Source: Streptantibioticus_A sp037034305 (GTDB taxonomy: Bacteria; Actinomycetota; Actinomycetes; Streptomycetales; Streptomycetaceae). Taken from it: DNA of 64,000 nucleotides. The stretch is taken from assembly GCA_037034305.1 (NCBI GenBank), contig JBAGJY010000005.1, positions 248,001 through 312,000 on the forward strand, given 5' to 3'. The notes under the pieces were generated by a model, which ran no database searches, was not told the DNA's origin, and was given only the letters and a program-made list of their open reading frames with translations. Position numbers and translations under genes: made by a program. Positions within the stretch are counted from its first letter, which is position 1. Each line of letters begins with the position of its first letter. Shown one piece after another: positions 1-7,664 of this stretch.

Positions 1-948
1 GTCGAGCAGACCCGCCGCCACGCCGCCGTGGCCGCGCTGCTGCGGGTGCCCCATGTGGTGCTGGCGGTCAACAAGATGGACCTGGTCGAGTACGCCGAGC
101 CGGTCTTCGCCAAGATCGCCGAGGAGTTCACCGCGTACGCCGCCTCACTGGGGGTTCCGGAGGTCACCGCGATCCCGATCTCCGCGCTGGGCGGTGACAA
201 CGTGGTGAGCCCGTCCGCGCACATGGACTGGTACGGCGGCCCGACCATCCTGGAGCATCTGGAGAGCGTCCCCGTGGGCACCGATCCCACCGGCGCACCG
301 GCTCGCTTCCCTGTCCAGTACGTCATCCGCCCGCAGACGGCCGAGCACCCCGACTACCGCGGCTACGCGGGCCAGATCGCCTCCGGGGTGCTGCGCGTCG
401 GCGACCGGGTCACGGTGCTGCCCTCCGGCGCGAGCAGCACCATCAGCGGCATCGACGCCCTGGGCGAGCCGGTGGACGTGGCCTGGGCGCCGCAGTCGGT
501 GACCGTGCTGCTCGCGGACGACCTCGACATCTCCCGCGGTGACCTGCTCGCTCCCACGGCCACCGCGCCCGCGGTGACGCAGGACATCACGGCCACCGCC
601 TGCCACCTGCACGAACGTCCGCTGAAGGTGGGCGAGCGGGTACTGCTCAAGCACGGCACCCGCACCGTCAAGGCGATCGTGAAGGGGTTGCCGTACCGGA
701 TCAACCTCACCGAGCGGCTGGCACACGAGGCGAACCCCGGCGAGCTGGCCGCCAACGACATCGGCGCCGTCGTACTGCGCACCGCGCAGCCGCTGCCGCT
801 GGACGCCTACGCCGACTCCCGACTGACCGGCTCGTTCCTGCTCATCGACCCGGCCGACGGCACCACGCTGACCGCGGGCATGGTCGGCGAGGCGTTCGCC
901 GCCGACGACACCAACCCCACCGCGGACGACGGTGGTTGGGACTTTTGA
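1..948 (+). CDS. cysN: Sulfate adenylyltransferase subunit 1 (CysN), 5' end outside window
   Basis: This is the C-terminal part (315 residues) of the GTP-binding subunit of ATP sulfurylase, which with CysD activates sulfate to adenylylsulfate in the cytoplasm. The frame is open from the first base. The GTPase specificity motif NKMD is visible near the start (about nt 70-81), followed by the two beta-barrel domains typical of EF-Tu-like GTPases. The family is usually about 420-450 residues, so roughly a quarter is missing upstream. The stop overlaps the ATG of a small ORF (ATGA), and a sulfonate-type ABC transporter follows, which fits a sulfur-assimilation operon. No separate APS-kinase domain is visible at the C-terminus. 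Confidence 0.93.
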   Translation, partial: VEQTRRHAAVAALLRVPHVVLAVNKMDLVEYAEPVFAKIAEEFTAYAASLGVPEVTAIPISALGGDNVVSPSAHMDWYGGPTILEHLESVPVGTDPTGAPARFPVQYVIRPQTAEHPDYRGYAGQIASGVLRVGDRVTVLPSGASSTISGIDALGEPVDVAWAPQSVTVLLADDLDISRGDLLAPTATAPAVTQDITATACHLHERPLKVGERVLLKHGTRTVKAIVKGLPYRINLTERLAHEANPGELAANDIGAVVLRTAQPLPLDAYADSRLTGSFLLIDPADGTTLTAGMVGEAFAADDTNPTADDGGWDF

Positions 949-1046
949 TGACGACCGAGACTTACTCCGGCTTCGCCAAGGAGGGCGGCCGGATCGGCAG
1001 CGGCACGCTGGGCAGCGGCCAGGGCGGGGTGGCGCGATGTGCATGA
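948..1046 (+). CDS. Small ORF translationally coupled to cysN (32 aa)
   Basis: An ATG overlaps the cysN stop as ATGA and opens a 32-codon frame rich in Gly, Ser and Thr that ends in Arg-Cys-Ala. I do not recognise the peptide. A second short frame (1037-1120, starting Met-Cys-Met-Met, Pro- and Arg-rich) overlaps its end. Together they fill the gap before the next transporter gene. They could be coupled small proteins, Cys-containing leader peptides for the sulfur transporter, or a decayed gene; the overlap with cysN is the only real support. Confidence 0.35.
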   Translation: MTTETYSGFAKEGGRIGSGTLGSGQGGVARCA

Positions 1047-1154
1047 TGACGCACCGCCCGACCCCGTACCGCCGCTCCCCCGCACGACCCCCCGCCCCCA
1101 TCGACCCGGGCGCGCCCTGAAAGGCGTGCCGGGCCTACGAGAGGAACCCCTCCC

Positions 1155-2261
1155 GTGAACGCCGACCGCCTCCTTCGCACCCCCAGAAGCCGGATCGCGG
1201 CCACCGCCGCCCTCTGCCTGATGCTGTTGGGCCTGTCGGCCTGCGGATACGGTTCCCAGAAGGCCGACACCACCGGGCCCGCCCCCGTGGCCGGTGGCAA
1301 GAAGCTGTCCGCCGACTCGGTGACGATCGGCTACTTCGCCAACATCACTCACGCCACTGCCCTGGTCGGTGTGGAAAAGGGGCTGTTCCAGAAGGCGTTG
1401 GGCGGCACCCAGCTCAAGACCCAGGTGTTCAACGCCGGTCCGTCGGAGATCGAGGCGCTGAACGCGGGCGCGATCGACATCGGCTGGCTCGGGCCGTCGC
1501 CTGCGATCAACGGCTATGTGAAGTCGCACGGCCAGGACCTGAGGATCATCGCGGGTTCGGCGTCAGGCGGTGTCTCCCTGGTGGTCAACCCGAACAAGGT
1601 CAAGAGCCTGGACGACCTGAAGGGCAAGCGGATCGCCACCCCGCAGCTGGGCAACACCCAGGACGTGGCGCTGCTGAACTACCTGGCGTCCAAGGGGTTC
1701 AAGGAGGACCCGACCACCGGCAAGGGCGATGTCACCGTCGAGCGGATCGACAACAAGACGACGCCGATCGCCTTCCAGCAGGGCCAGATCGACGGTGCCT
1801 GGGTGCCCGAGCCCACCGCCTCGCAGCTGGTCGCCCACGGAGCCAGGACGCTGCTGGACGAGAAGACGCTGTGGAAAAACGGCCAGTTCGTGATCACGAA
1901 CGTGGTGGTCTCCCAGAAGTTCCTCAAGGCACACCCCGACGTGGTCGAGGCCGTGCTGCGCGGCTCGGTGGACACCAACGCCTGGATCAAGGCCAACCCG
2001 GCCCAGGCCGCCCAGGCCGCAGGCGCCCAGTTGCAGAAACTGTCCGGCAAGCCACTGCCCGCGAACGTACTCGACCCGGCGTTCAGACACGTCGAGGTCA
2101 CCGACGACCCGCTGGCCGACACGCTGCGCGAGGAGGCCGACCACGCCGTACAGGCCGGACTGCTGAAGTCCGCCGACCTGTCCGGCATCTACGACCTCAC
2201 CCTGCTGAACAAGGTCCTGGGGGCCGAGGGCAAGCCGTCGGTCTCCGACGCCGGTCTGTAG
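1155..2261 (+). CDS. ssuA: Aliphatic sulfonate/nitrate-type ABC transporter substrate-binding lipoprotein
   Basis: Extracytoplasmic solute receptor of an SsuABC/TauABC-type importer (368 aa). It has a basic N-terminus, a hydrophobic stretch and a lipobox ending LSAC with the lipidated Cys at position 30. The mature part shows the family pattern for binding to the channel and the two-lobed fold (for example ITHATALVGVEKGLF and the GAIDIGWLGPSPAINGY region). The GTG start is preceded by GAGAGGAA. It is followed by the ATPase and permease genes. Position after cysN argues for sulfur-containing substrates (sulfonates or sulfate esters); the exact ligand cannot be told from sequence. Confidence 0.85.
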   Translation: MNADRLLRTPRSRIAATAALCLMLLGLSACGYGSQKADTTGPAPVAGGKKLSADSVTIGYFANITHATALVGVEKGLFQKALGGTQLKTQVFNAGPSEIEALNAGAIDIGWLGPSPAINGYVKSHGQDLRIIAGSASGGVSLVVNPNKVKSLDDLKGKRIATPQLGNTQDVALLNYLASKGFKEDPTTGKGDVTVERIDNKTTPIAFQQGQIDGAWVPEPTASQLVAHGARTLLDEKTLWKNGQFVITNVVVSQKFLKAHPDVVEAVLRGSVDTNAWIKANPAQAAQAAGAQLQKLSGKPLPANVLDPAFRHVEVTDDPLADTLREEADHAVQAGLLKSADLSGIYDLTLLNKVLGAEGKPSVSDAGL

Positions 2262-2292
2262 CCGCTCCCCCTACCGCCAGGAGGTGACACCC

Positions 2293-3087
2293 ATGGCGAC
2301 TCCGCTCACCGAACAGCCCGTCCAGCAGGACTCCGGCGTCCCGTACGCGGCCCGTCTCGACCAGGTCTCCAAGTCCTTCGGCCGCCCCGGCGCCCAGCAG
2401 CACGTACTGGACGGCATCACCCTCGACGTCGCGCCCGGAGAGTTCGTCTGCCTGCTCGGCGCCTCCGGCTGCGGCAAGTCCACCCTGCTGGGCCTGGTCG
2501 CCGGTCTCGACCAGCCGTCCGCCGGGAGCATCGAGACGCCCGGCGGGCGGCCCGCGCTGATGTTCCAGGACCACGCCCTGTTCCCCTGGCTCACCGCGGG
2601 CCGCAACATCGAACTCGCGCTGCGGCTGCGCGGCGTGCCCCGCGCCGAGCGGCGGGAACACGCCGAACGGCTGCTGGAACTCGTCCGCCTAAAGGGCGCG
2701 TACGGCAAGCGGGTGCACGAGTTGTCCGGCGGCATGCGCCAGCGCGTGGCGATGGCCCGCGCTCTCGCCCAGGACAGCCAACTGCTGCTGATGGACGAGC
2801 CGTTCGCCGCGCTCGACGCCATCACCCGCGACGTGCTGCACGAGGAGCTGACCCGGATCTGGGCCGAGGCAGGCGTCTCGGTGCTGTTCGTCACCCACAA
2901 CGTGCGCGAGGCGGTACGGCTCGGCCAGCGCGTCATCCTGCTCTCCTCCCGGCCGGGCCGCATCGCCCGCGAGTGGACGGTCGACATACCGCAGCCACGC
3001 CGCATCGAGGACGCCGCGGTCGCCGACCTGTCCGTGGAGATCACCGAACAGCTACGGGGGGAGATCCGCCGCCATGGCCAGCACTGA
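2293..3087 (+). CDS. ssuB: Sulfonate-type ABC transporter ATP-binding protein
   Basis: Cytoplasmic ATPase that powers the importer (264 aa). Walker A is GASGCGKST (residues 56-64), the ABC signature LSGGMRQR starts at residue 144, and Walker B with catalytic Glu is LLLMDEP (D168, E169), followed by the switch His in FVTHN. The start was taken as the ATG at 2293 because AGGAGG lies 7-8 nt upstream; an in-frame GTG at 2284 sits inside that ribosome-binding site. The gene lies 31 nt after the binding-protein gene and overlaps the permease gene by 14 nt, so the three are one operon. Confidence 0.92.
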   Translation: MATPLTEQPVQQDSGVPYAARLDQVSKSFGRPGAQQHVLDGITLDVAPGEFVCLLGASGCGKSTLLGLVAGLDQPSAGSIETPGGRPALMFQDHALFPWLTAGRNIELALRLRGVPRAERREHAERLLELVRLKGAYGKRVHELSGGMRQRVAMARALAQDSQLLLMDEPFAALDAITRDVLHEELTRIWAEAGVSVLFVTHNVREAVRLGQRVILLSSRPGRIAREWTVDIPQPRRIEDAAVADLSVEITEQLRGEIRRHGQH

Positions 3088-3976
3088 AGCCAGGCCCCAC
3101 ACCAAGCCCGACAGCAAACCGGACCTCGCCGGTCTGGAAGCGGGCCTGGACGCGCTGGAGACCCCGACCACCGCCAAGGCACCGGTGGGACAGATCCTGC
3201 GCGACAAGGCCCTGCCGCCGATCGCCGCCATCGCACTGGTGCTGGCGCTGTGGCAACTCGCCTACCACTTCCAGCTCAAGCCGCACTACCAACTGCCCAG
3301 CCCCGGCGACGTCTTCGGCTCCCTGCACACCATGTGGCTGCAGGGCACACTGCTCGGCTACGTGTGGACCTCCCTGTCCCGCGGCGCGCTGGGCTTCCTC
3401 GCCTCGGTGGTGCTCGGTACCCCACTCGGCCTGCTGGTGGCCCGCGTCGCACCGGTACGGGCCGCGATCGGACCGATCCTGTCCGGACTGCAGTCCATGC
3501 CCTCGGTCGCCTGGGTACCGGCCGCCATCATCTGGTTCGGCCTGAACAACTCCACCATCTACGCCGTCGTCCTGCTCGGCGCGGTGCCGTCCATCGCCAA
3601 CGGGCTGGTCTCCGGCATCGACCAGGTCCCCCCGCTGTTCCTGCGCGCCGGGCGCACCATCGGCGCCACCGGACTGCACGGCGTACGCCACGTACTGCTG
3701 CCCGCCGCGCTCCCCGGCTACCTCGCAGGCCTCAAGCAGGGCTGGGCGTTCTCCTGGCGCTCCCTGATGGCCGCCGAGATCATCGCCACCTCACCCGACC
3801 TCGGCGCCGGACTCGGCCAACTCCTGGAGAACGCCCGCACCAACGCCGACATGCCCTCGGTACTCGCCGCGATCCTGCTCATCCTCATCGTCGGCATCGG
3901 CATCGAACTCCTGGTCTTCCGACCCGCCGAACGCCGCGTACTGCGCGGCCGCGGCCTGCTGACCGGAGCACGATGA
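3074..3976 (+). CDS. ssuC: Sulfonate-type ABC transporter permease
   Basis: Integral membrane channel subunit of the same importer (300 aa). After a hydrophilic N-terminus of about 45 residues there are roughly six hydrophobic segments and the cytoplasmic coupling loop typical of BPD_transp_1 permeases (the stretch around GVRHVLLPAALPGY, which contacts the ATPase). The ATG is preceded by GGGGAG and lies inside the end of the ATPase gene. The stop overlaps the next start as ATGA, which ties the downstream chelatase gene into the same transcript. Confidence 0.9.
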   Translation: MASTEARPHTKPDSKPDLAGLEAGLDALETPTTAKAPVGQILRDKALPPIAAIALVLALWQLAYHFQLKPHYQLPSPGDVFGSLHTMWLQGTLLGYVWTSLSRGALGFLASVVLGTPLGLLVARVAPVRAAIGPILSGLQSMPSVAWVPAAIIWFGLNNSTIYAVVLLGAVPSIANGLVSGIDQVPPLFLRAGRTIGATGLHGVRHVLLPAALPGYLAGLKQGWAFSWRSLMAAEIIATSPDLGAGLGQLLENARTNADMPSVLAAILLILIVGIGIELLVFRPAERRVLRGRGLLTGAR

Positions 3977-4710
3977 TGGACCCCGTCCTCCTCGCCATCG
4001 CCCACGGCAGCCGGGACCCCCGGCATGCGGCGACGGTGCACGCGCTCTGTGAGCGGGTGCGGGCCGCGCGCCCGGACGTGCGGGTGGAGGTCGGGTTCCT
4101 CGACCACTGCGCGCCCCGGGTGCAGCGGGTCGTCGGGCGGCTCGCCGCCGAGGGGGTGCGGGAGGTCGTGGCACTGCCACTGCTGCTTACGCGGGCCTTC
4201 CACGCCAAGGCCGACATTCCGGCCGTGCTGCGGGAGGCCGCCGGACCGCATGTCGCGTTGACGGTTCGGCAGGCCGATGTGCTGGGGCCGTCAGCCCTGC
4301 TGACGGCCGCCATGGAGCGGCGGCTGACCGAGGCGGGAGTTCGCGCGTCCGAACGGGGTTCTACCGGGATCGTGTTGGCCTCCGCCGGGTCGTCGGACCC
4401 GGAGGCGGTCTCCGCCATCGCCGGGATCGCACGGGAGTGGCAGCGGTCCGGGTGGGCGGCCGTGCGGCCCGCGGTTCCCTCCTCCACGGCGGACGCGGTG
4501 GCGGCGCTGCGTGCTCTGGGAGTACGGCGGGTCGCCGTGGCGCCGTACGTCCTCGCGCCCGGAGTGCTGCCGGACCGGATCGCCCGGGGGGCGGCCGGTG
4601 CGGACGTTGTGGCCTCGGTCATCGCAGACGCGCCGGAGGTGGCGCGACTGGTCTTGCGGCGGTACGAGACCTGCGCGGCCGCGCTGCCCTCGGCGCGGTG
4701 GGCGGCCTGA
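3973..4710 (+). CDS. Sirohydrochlorin chelatase, CbiX/SirB family
   Basis: Cytoplasmic class II chelatase (245 aa) expected to insert Fe2+ (or Co2+) into sirohydrochlorin; siroheme is the cofactor of sulfite reductase, so its place at the end of a cysN-ssu operon makes metabolic sense. The N-terminal half carries the AHGSRDP motif with His11 and the second metal-binding His77 in FHAKADIP; the C-terminal half is a degenerate repeat of the same fold. Its ATG overlaps the permease stop (ATGA). A second ATG at 3976 is equally possible. Whether the metal is iron or cobalt is not resolvable. Confidence 0.85.
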   Translation: MMDPVLLAIAHGSRDPRHAATVHALCERVRAARPDVRVEVGFLDHCAPRVQRVVGRLAAEGVREVVALPLLLTRAFHAKADIPAVLREAAGPHVALTVRQADVLGPSALLTAAMERRLTEAGVRASERGSTGIVLASAGSSDPEAVSAIAGIAREWQRSGWAAVRPAVPSSTADAVAALRALGVRRVAVAPYVLAPGVLPDRIARGAAGADVVASVIADAPEVARLVLRRYETCAAALPSARWAA

Positions 4711-5051
4711 GTCCTTCTCGTTCCTGTCCCCAGGCGGGCGTCGGGCCGAAGCCGTCGACGGCGCCGATGCGACCGAGGTATCGGGTGGGCGGGCGGGTAA
4801 GTGACGTACCGCAGCCGCAGGGCAACCCGCATCCTCCGGAGGAAGGACCACCCCCTCCCCTCCCCAGGGGGCACCCCCACTTCCCGGGTAGGACCACCCC
4901 AACCCCAAGGATCACCGGCTAGCCGGATGGGCCACCCCCATCCGGCCCCGTACTGTCCGTGACGAACTCCGTTACGGGGGTACGGAGAACCACGGGGTCG
5001 CCGGAACCATCCCGGCGGCCCCGTCCTCAGCGACGCGAACCCCGGAGGGAC
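4711..5051. other. 341-bp non-coding gap with hairpins and a possible promoter
   Basis: No convincing gene is seen here. The stretch around 4830-4920 is made of C-rich, low-complexity runs (repeats of CCACCCC type). It ends in a perfect 10-bp hairpin (4922-4946), then TACTGT at 4951-4956, which could serve as a -10 box for the following phosphotransferase gene, and an imperfect inverted repeat CCGTGACG-N5-CGTTACGG (4957-4977). Confidence 0.5.
4922..4946. terminator. Perfect 10-bp GC-rich hairpin
   Basis: GCCGGATGGG and CCCATCCGGC pair perfectly around a 5-nt loop. It lies 212 bp after the chelatase gene. There is no T-tract, which is common for terminators in high-GC actinomycetes; a role as terminator is inferred. 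Confidence 0.5.
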
Positions 5052-5918
5052 ATGTTCACCGAGCGGAAGGCCAGGGCCGTACTGGCGGCGGCGGGCCACC
5101 CCAGCACGCCGCAGGCGGCCGAACTGCTGGCCCTCGGAGAGAACGCGGTGTTCGCCGTGAACGACCTGGTCGTCAAGATCGGCCGGGAGGCCGTGCTGCT
5201 GGAACGCGCGGAACGCGAAGTGCGCGTCGCCCAGTGGCTGGCCGAACAACACATCCCCGCGGTGCGCCCCGCGCACCCCCACGCGGAGCTGGTGAGCGGC
5301 CACCCGCTCACCAGCTGGCACCGGCTGCCCGAAGCCGTGCGCCCGCCCACCGCCGCCGACCTGGCCGAGTTGCTACGTGCCGTACACGCGCTGCCTCCAC
5401 CGGAAGAACTCCCGCTGCCGCGGCGCGAGTTGCTGGACGGTGTGGAACGCTGGCTGCGGCTGGCCGGTGAGGCCGTCGACCCCGAGGACGCGGCGTTCCT
5501 GCGCCACCGCCGCGACGAACTCGCCGCCCAGGTCGCACAGTTGCGTCCCCGCCTGGTGCCGGGGCCGATCCACGGGGACGCGCTGCCGCGCAACGTGGTG
5601 GTCGGCCCGGACGGCCCGGTGCTGGTCGACCTGGAGACCTTCGCCAGCGATCTGCGCGAACACGACCTGGTGGTGATGGCCCTGCACCGGGACCGCTACG
5701 GCCTCGACCCGGCGCGGTACGCGCGGTTCACCGAACGGTACGGCTGGGACGTACGCGAATGGGACGGCTGCGCCGTCCTGCGCGGCGCCCGGGAGACGGC
5801 GAGTTGCGCATGGGTGGCGCAGCACGCGCCCGGCAACCCCGCCGCCCTCGCCGAGTTCCGCCGCCGCGTGGCATCGCTACGGGACGGTGACGAGACGGTG
5901 CGCTGGTACGCGTTCTAA
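5052..5918 (+). CDS. Aminoglycoside phosphotransferase (APH) fold protein
   Basis: A 288-residue protein of the APH/choline-kinase-like fold. The catalytic Brenner motif is present as HGDALPRN (His174, Asp176, Asn181), followed by the metal-binding acidic motif VDLE (Asp193, Glu195). The N-terminal lobe contains the nucleotide-binding Lys region (VVKIGRE). Such proteins phosphorylate small molecules or sugars with ATP; many in Streptomyces have no antibiotic role and nothing here points to a specific substrate. The ATG at 5052 follows CGGAGGGA closely; a longer frame upstream (GTG at 4959) lacks a ribosome-binding site. Confidence 0.8.
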   Translation: MFTERKARAVLAAAGHPSTPQAAELLALGENAVFAVNDLVVKIGREAVLLERAEREVRVAQWLAEQHIPAVRPAHPHAELVSGHPLTSWHRLPEAVRPPTAADLAELLRAVHALPPPEELPLPRRELLDGVERWLRLAGEAVDPEDAAFLRHRRDELAAQVAQLRPRLVPGPIHGDALPRNVVVGPDGPVLVDLETFASDLREHDLVVMALHRDRYGLDPARYARFTERYGWDVREWDGCAVLRGARETASCAWVAQHAPGNPAALAEFRRRVASLRDGDETVRWYAF

Positions 5919-5927
5919 GACCGTGTC

Positions 5928-5975
5928 CTACATGGTCAGTTTGCCGAGGCGTTTGTAGCAGCAGGTTGATCGCGT
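5928..5975 (-). pseudogene. Remnant of the C-terminus of an IS5-type transposase
   Basis: Read on the minus strand, these 15 codons encode STCCYKRLGKLTM and a stop. This matches in style the C-terminal end of the other transposase fragment in this window (ACTLICYRRLAK at 7290-7664) and the usual tail of IS5-family transposases (…CYKRLxKL). An in-frame stop lies just upstream (5976-5978), so only the tail survives. The flanking GACCGTGTCCTA at 5919-5930 may be the old element end. It lies directly downstream of a truncated regulator gene. Confidence 0.5.
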
Positions 5976-6042
5976 TCACCTGTGTGCGGCGGACCCACGC
6001 CCGAACCCCAGCCGGCAGAAGCGCCGCTGACCTACCGGTACG

Positions 6043-6468
6043 TCAGATAGACGATAGGGGACCAGGAAGTATGAAGGTTCCCGTTATGGGCACGATGGCG
6101 GCGGTTCTTTCAATGGTGGGCGCGTTGTGCACGTCAGGCCGCTGTTGCTGGTCGGAGCGCCATAGGGCGGTGGCTCGTTCGACGAACCCGGACAGCGGTG
6201 TCCCAGGGGCTTGCGTGGCCCCCGACACCCCCATGCCGATGTCGTCGAGGCCGATGGGCCGTTGCAGCCGTTCGGTAAGGATGCTGCAGATGAGGTCGGG
6301 CACACGTCCGCGGGGCCGCTGGCCCTTAATCCACCGGGCAACTGCCGTGTGGTCGTACCGCAGTTGCTTGCCCGCGGCCTGACCAGCATGGTTGACCCTT
6401 GCGGCCAGCCCTGCGTGCGACATGCTCGCCTCTTCGAGGAGGGCGTCCAGCAACGTGTTGGGTTCCAT
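6043..6468 (-). pseudogene. Truncated Streptomyces-type HTH regulator (N-terminal 141 residues)
   Basis: The N-terminus (MEPNTLLDALLEEASMSHAG…) carries a lambda-repressor-like HTH with the strongly conserved ARWIKGQRPRG motif, seen in a family of roughly 400-500-residue Streptomyces regulators (known from memory). Here similarity continues to about residue 120 (GFVERATALWRSDQQQRP) and then gives way to a short unrelated tail and a stop. About two thirds of the usual protein is missing, and a transposase remnant sits immediately beyond the break. The start ATG at 6468 is well defined by the motif. It is divergent from the resolvase-like ORF at 6595. Loss of function is inferred. Confidence 0.65.
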
Positions 6469-6483
6469 CAGACCCCCGGCTCC

Positions 6484-6528
6484 GCTCAGTGAGCGAAGCG
6501 TAACGGAATCGGATTCACACGGGGTGAA
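6484..6528. promoter_or_regulatory. Nested palindromes between the regulator and the resolvase-like gene
   Basis: The 126-bp divergent gap holds three small palindromes: GCTCA-G-TGAGC (6484-6494), GAATC-G-GATTC (6506-6516) and TTCAC-N5-GTGAA (6514-6528), the last two overlapping. They are plausible operator half-sites for the HTH regulator next door. This is based on position and symmetry only. Confidence 0.4.
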
Positions 6529-6594
6529 ACCTCCGCCACGGCGCGACGTCGTCACACGCTGCCGCACCCTCCGCGCTCGCGATTCGCTGGTGCT

Positions 6595-7206
6595 GTGACC
6601 ACGCCAATGCTCACCCAGCAGACGCCCCTCGCGTTCATCTACGACCGATGCTGCACCTCCGACACAACGGAGTTGGAGCGTCGCCTGAATGCATGGGGCG
6701 AGTACGTCGTCGCGCAGGGCTGGGGCTTCGGTGGCTGGTGGCGCGACACCGGCGACCACGCCCTGGTCAACGACCACCGCCCCGCCTTCGACACCCTGCT
6801 GCGCACCATGCGTGCGGCGGAGGGGTGCCCGCGGGTGTGCTTGGTCTACTGCTGGGAGCGGTTCAGCCGCGACATGCAGACCCGCGGTCTGATGACGCGC
6901 CGCGTACTCCTGCTCGGCGGCTGGGTGGAGACCTGCAGCGACGAGAAGCGCACCGCGGGCGGCCAGGTATCCCGGACCAGAAACATGGAGCGACTTCCTG
7001 GCGGAAGCAGGGTTCGAGCAGGTGCAGACCCAGGAGATCGACGCCCCGACGCCGGGCCACATCGGCACCCTGCTCGTGCGCGCGACCATCGCCCGTTGAC
7101 CCGACCGGCCGTGTCCGCGCGCTGCCCCGTGTCGAACAGCTCGCGGCCGGTCCCAACGCCCGCCGCTACCCGTATCGGTGAACCCCCGAGCGGCGGGGCT
7201 GTCTAG
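6595..7206 (+). pseudogene. Resolvase-like N-terminal domain ORF with a read-through chimeric tail
   Basis: The first about 125 residues look like a small serine-recombinase-type catalytic fold: IYDR near the N-terminus, ELERRL, a GW…GGWW…DTGDHA region, RPAFDTLL, and CLVYCWERFSRD. I recall similar small proteins beside the same regulator family in Streptomyces, ending at about this length. Beyond about nt 6966 the frame becomes low-complexity Arg/Pro sequence with no recognisable domain, while a different frame carries a methyltransferase-like tail. The gene therefore seems to have lost its own end at a recombination junction. The GTG at 6595 is the likely start. Confidence 0.5.
6965..7099 (+). 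pseudogene. C-terminal remnant of a SAM-dependent methyltransferase
   Basis: In frame 2, overlapping the resolvase-like ORF, 44 codons read RYPGPETWSDFLAEAGFEQV and end GTLLVRATIAR plus a stop. The pattern of a short helix ending LAEAGF followed by a beta strand and a final LLVRA strand is typical of the last third of class I methyltransferases. Nothing N-terminal to it remains; the sequence upstream belongs to the other ORF. It is best read as the tail of a gene cut by a rearrangement at about 6965. No Rossmann motif is present, so the family call is tentative. Confidence 0.45.
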
Positions 7207-7244
7207 GGGCCGACCGGTAGAGGGAAGGTCACCAGACAGCAACG

Positions 7245-7278
7245 AGGCCCCGACCGGATTCACGTCCGGCCGGGGCCT
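7245..7278 (+). terminator. Rho-independent-type hairpin
   Basis: AGGCCCCG-A-CCGGA pairs with TCCGG-C-CGGGGCCT around a 6-nt loop (13 paired bases, one mismatch). It lies 38 bp after the resolvase-like ORF and directly before the transposase fragment, so it marks the end of one transcription unit and perhaps a recombination boundary. Confidence 0.75.
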
Positions 7279-7289
7279 AACTGTGTCAG

Positions 7290-7664
7290 GTGCGATGTAC
7301 GAGCCTCCACGACAGTCAGGCGCTGATCCCTCTGGTGAAAGGGATACCGCCGATCCGCTCCCTGCGCGGACGCCGACGACACAGGCCGGGAAAGCTCCAC
7401 GCCTACAAGGGCTACGACTACGACCACCTGCGGCGGTGGCTACGCCGGCGAGGCATCGTCCAGCGCATCGCCCGCAAGGGGATCGAGAGCTCGCACCGAC
7501 TGGGTCGCCACCGCTGGACGGTCGAGTTCACGATGTCCTGGCTCGCCGGCTGCCGCCGGCTCCGCCGCCGCTGCGAACGCAAAGCCGAACACTTCCTCGC
7601 CTTCACCAGCATCGCCTGCACCCTCATCTGCTACCGCAGACTCGCCAAATGCGATGACGTCTAA
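7290..7664 (+). pseudogene. IS5-family transposase, C-terminal fragment
   Basis: This frame (124 aa) is the C-terminal half of an IS5-type DDE transposase: IPPIRSLRGRRRHRP, then HAYKGYD, IARKGIESS, LGRHRWTVEFTMSWL, and the tail ICYRRLAK. The catalytic Glu is kept (E79), but the preceding acidic position, normally ADKGYD or ADRGYD, is Tyr39. The N-terminal half with the first catalytic Asp is absent, and the frame begins right after a terminator. It is therefore an inactive remnant. The end overlaps the convergent exonuclease gene by 4 bp. Confidence 0.75.

Noticed and set aside
5052..5918. Aminoglycoside resistance gene
   Set aside because: The APH fold motifs are present, but no subclass-specific residues or resistance neighbours are seen; calling it resistance would overstate the evidence.
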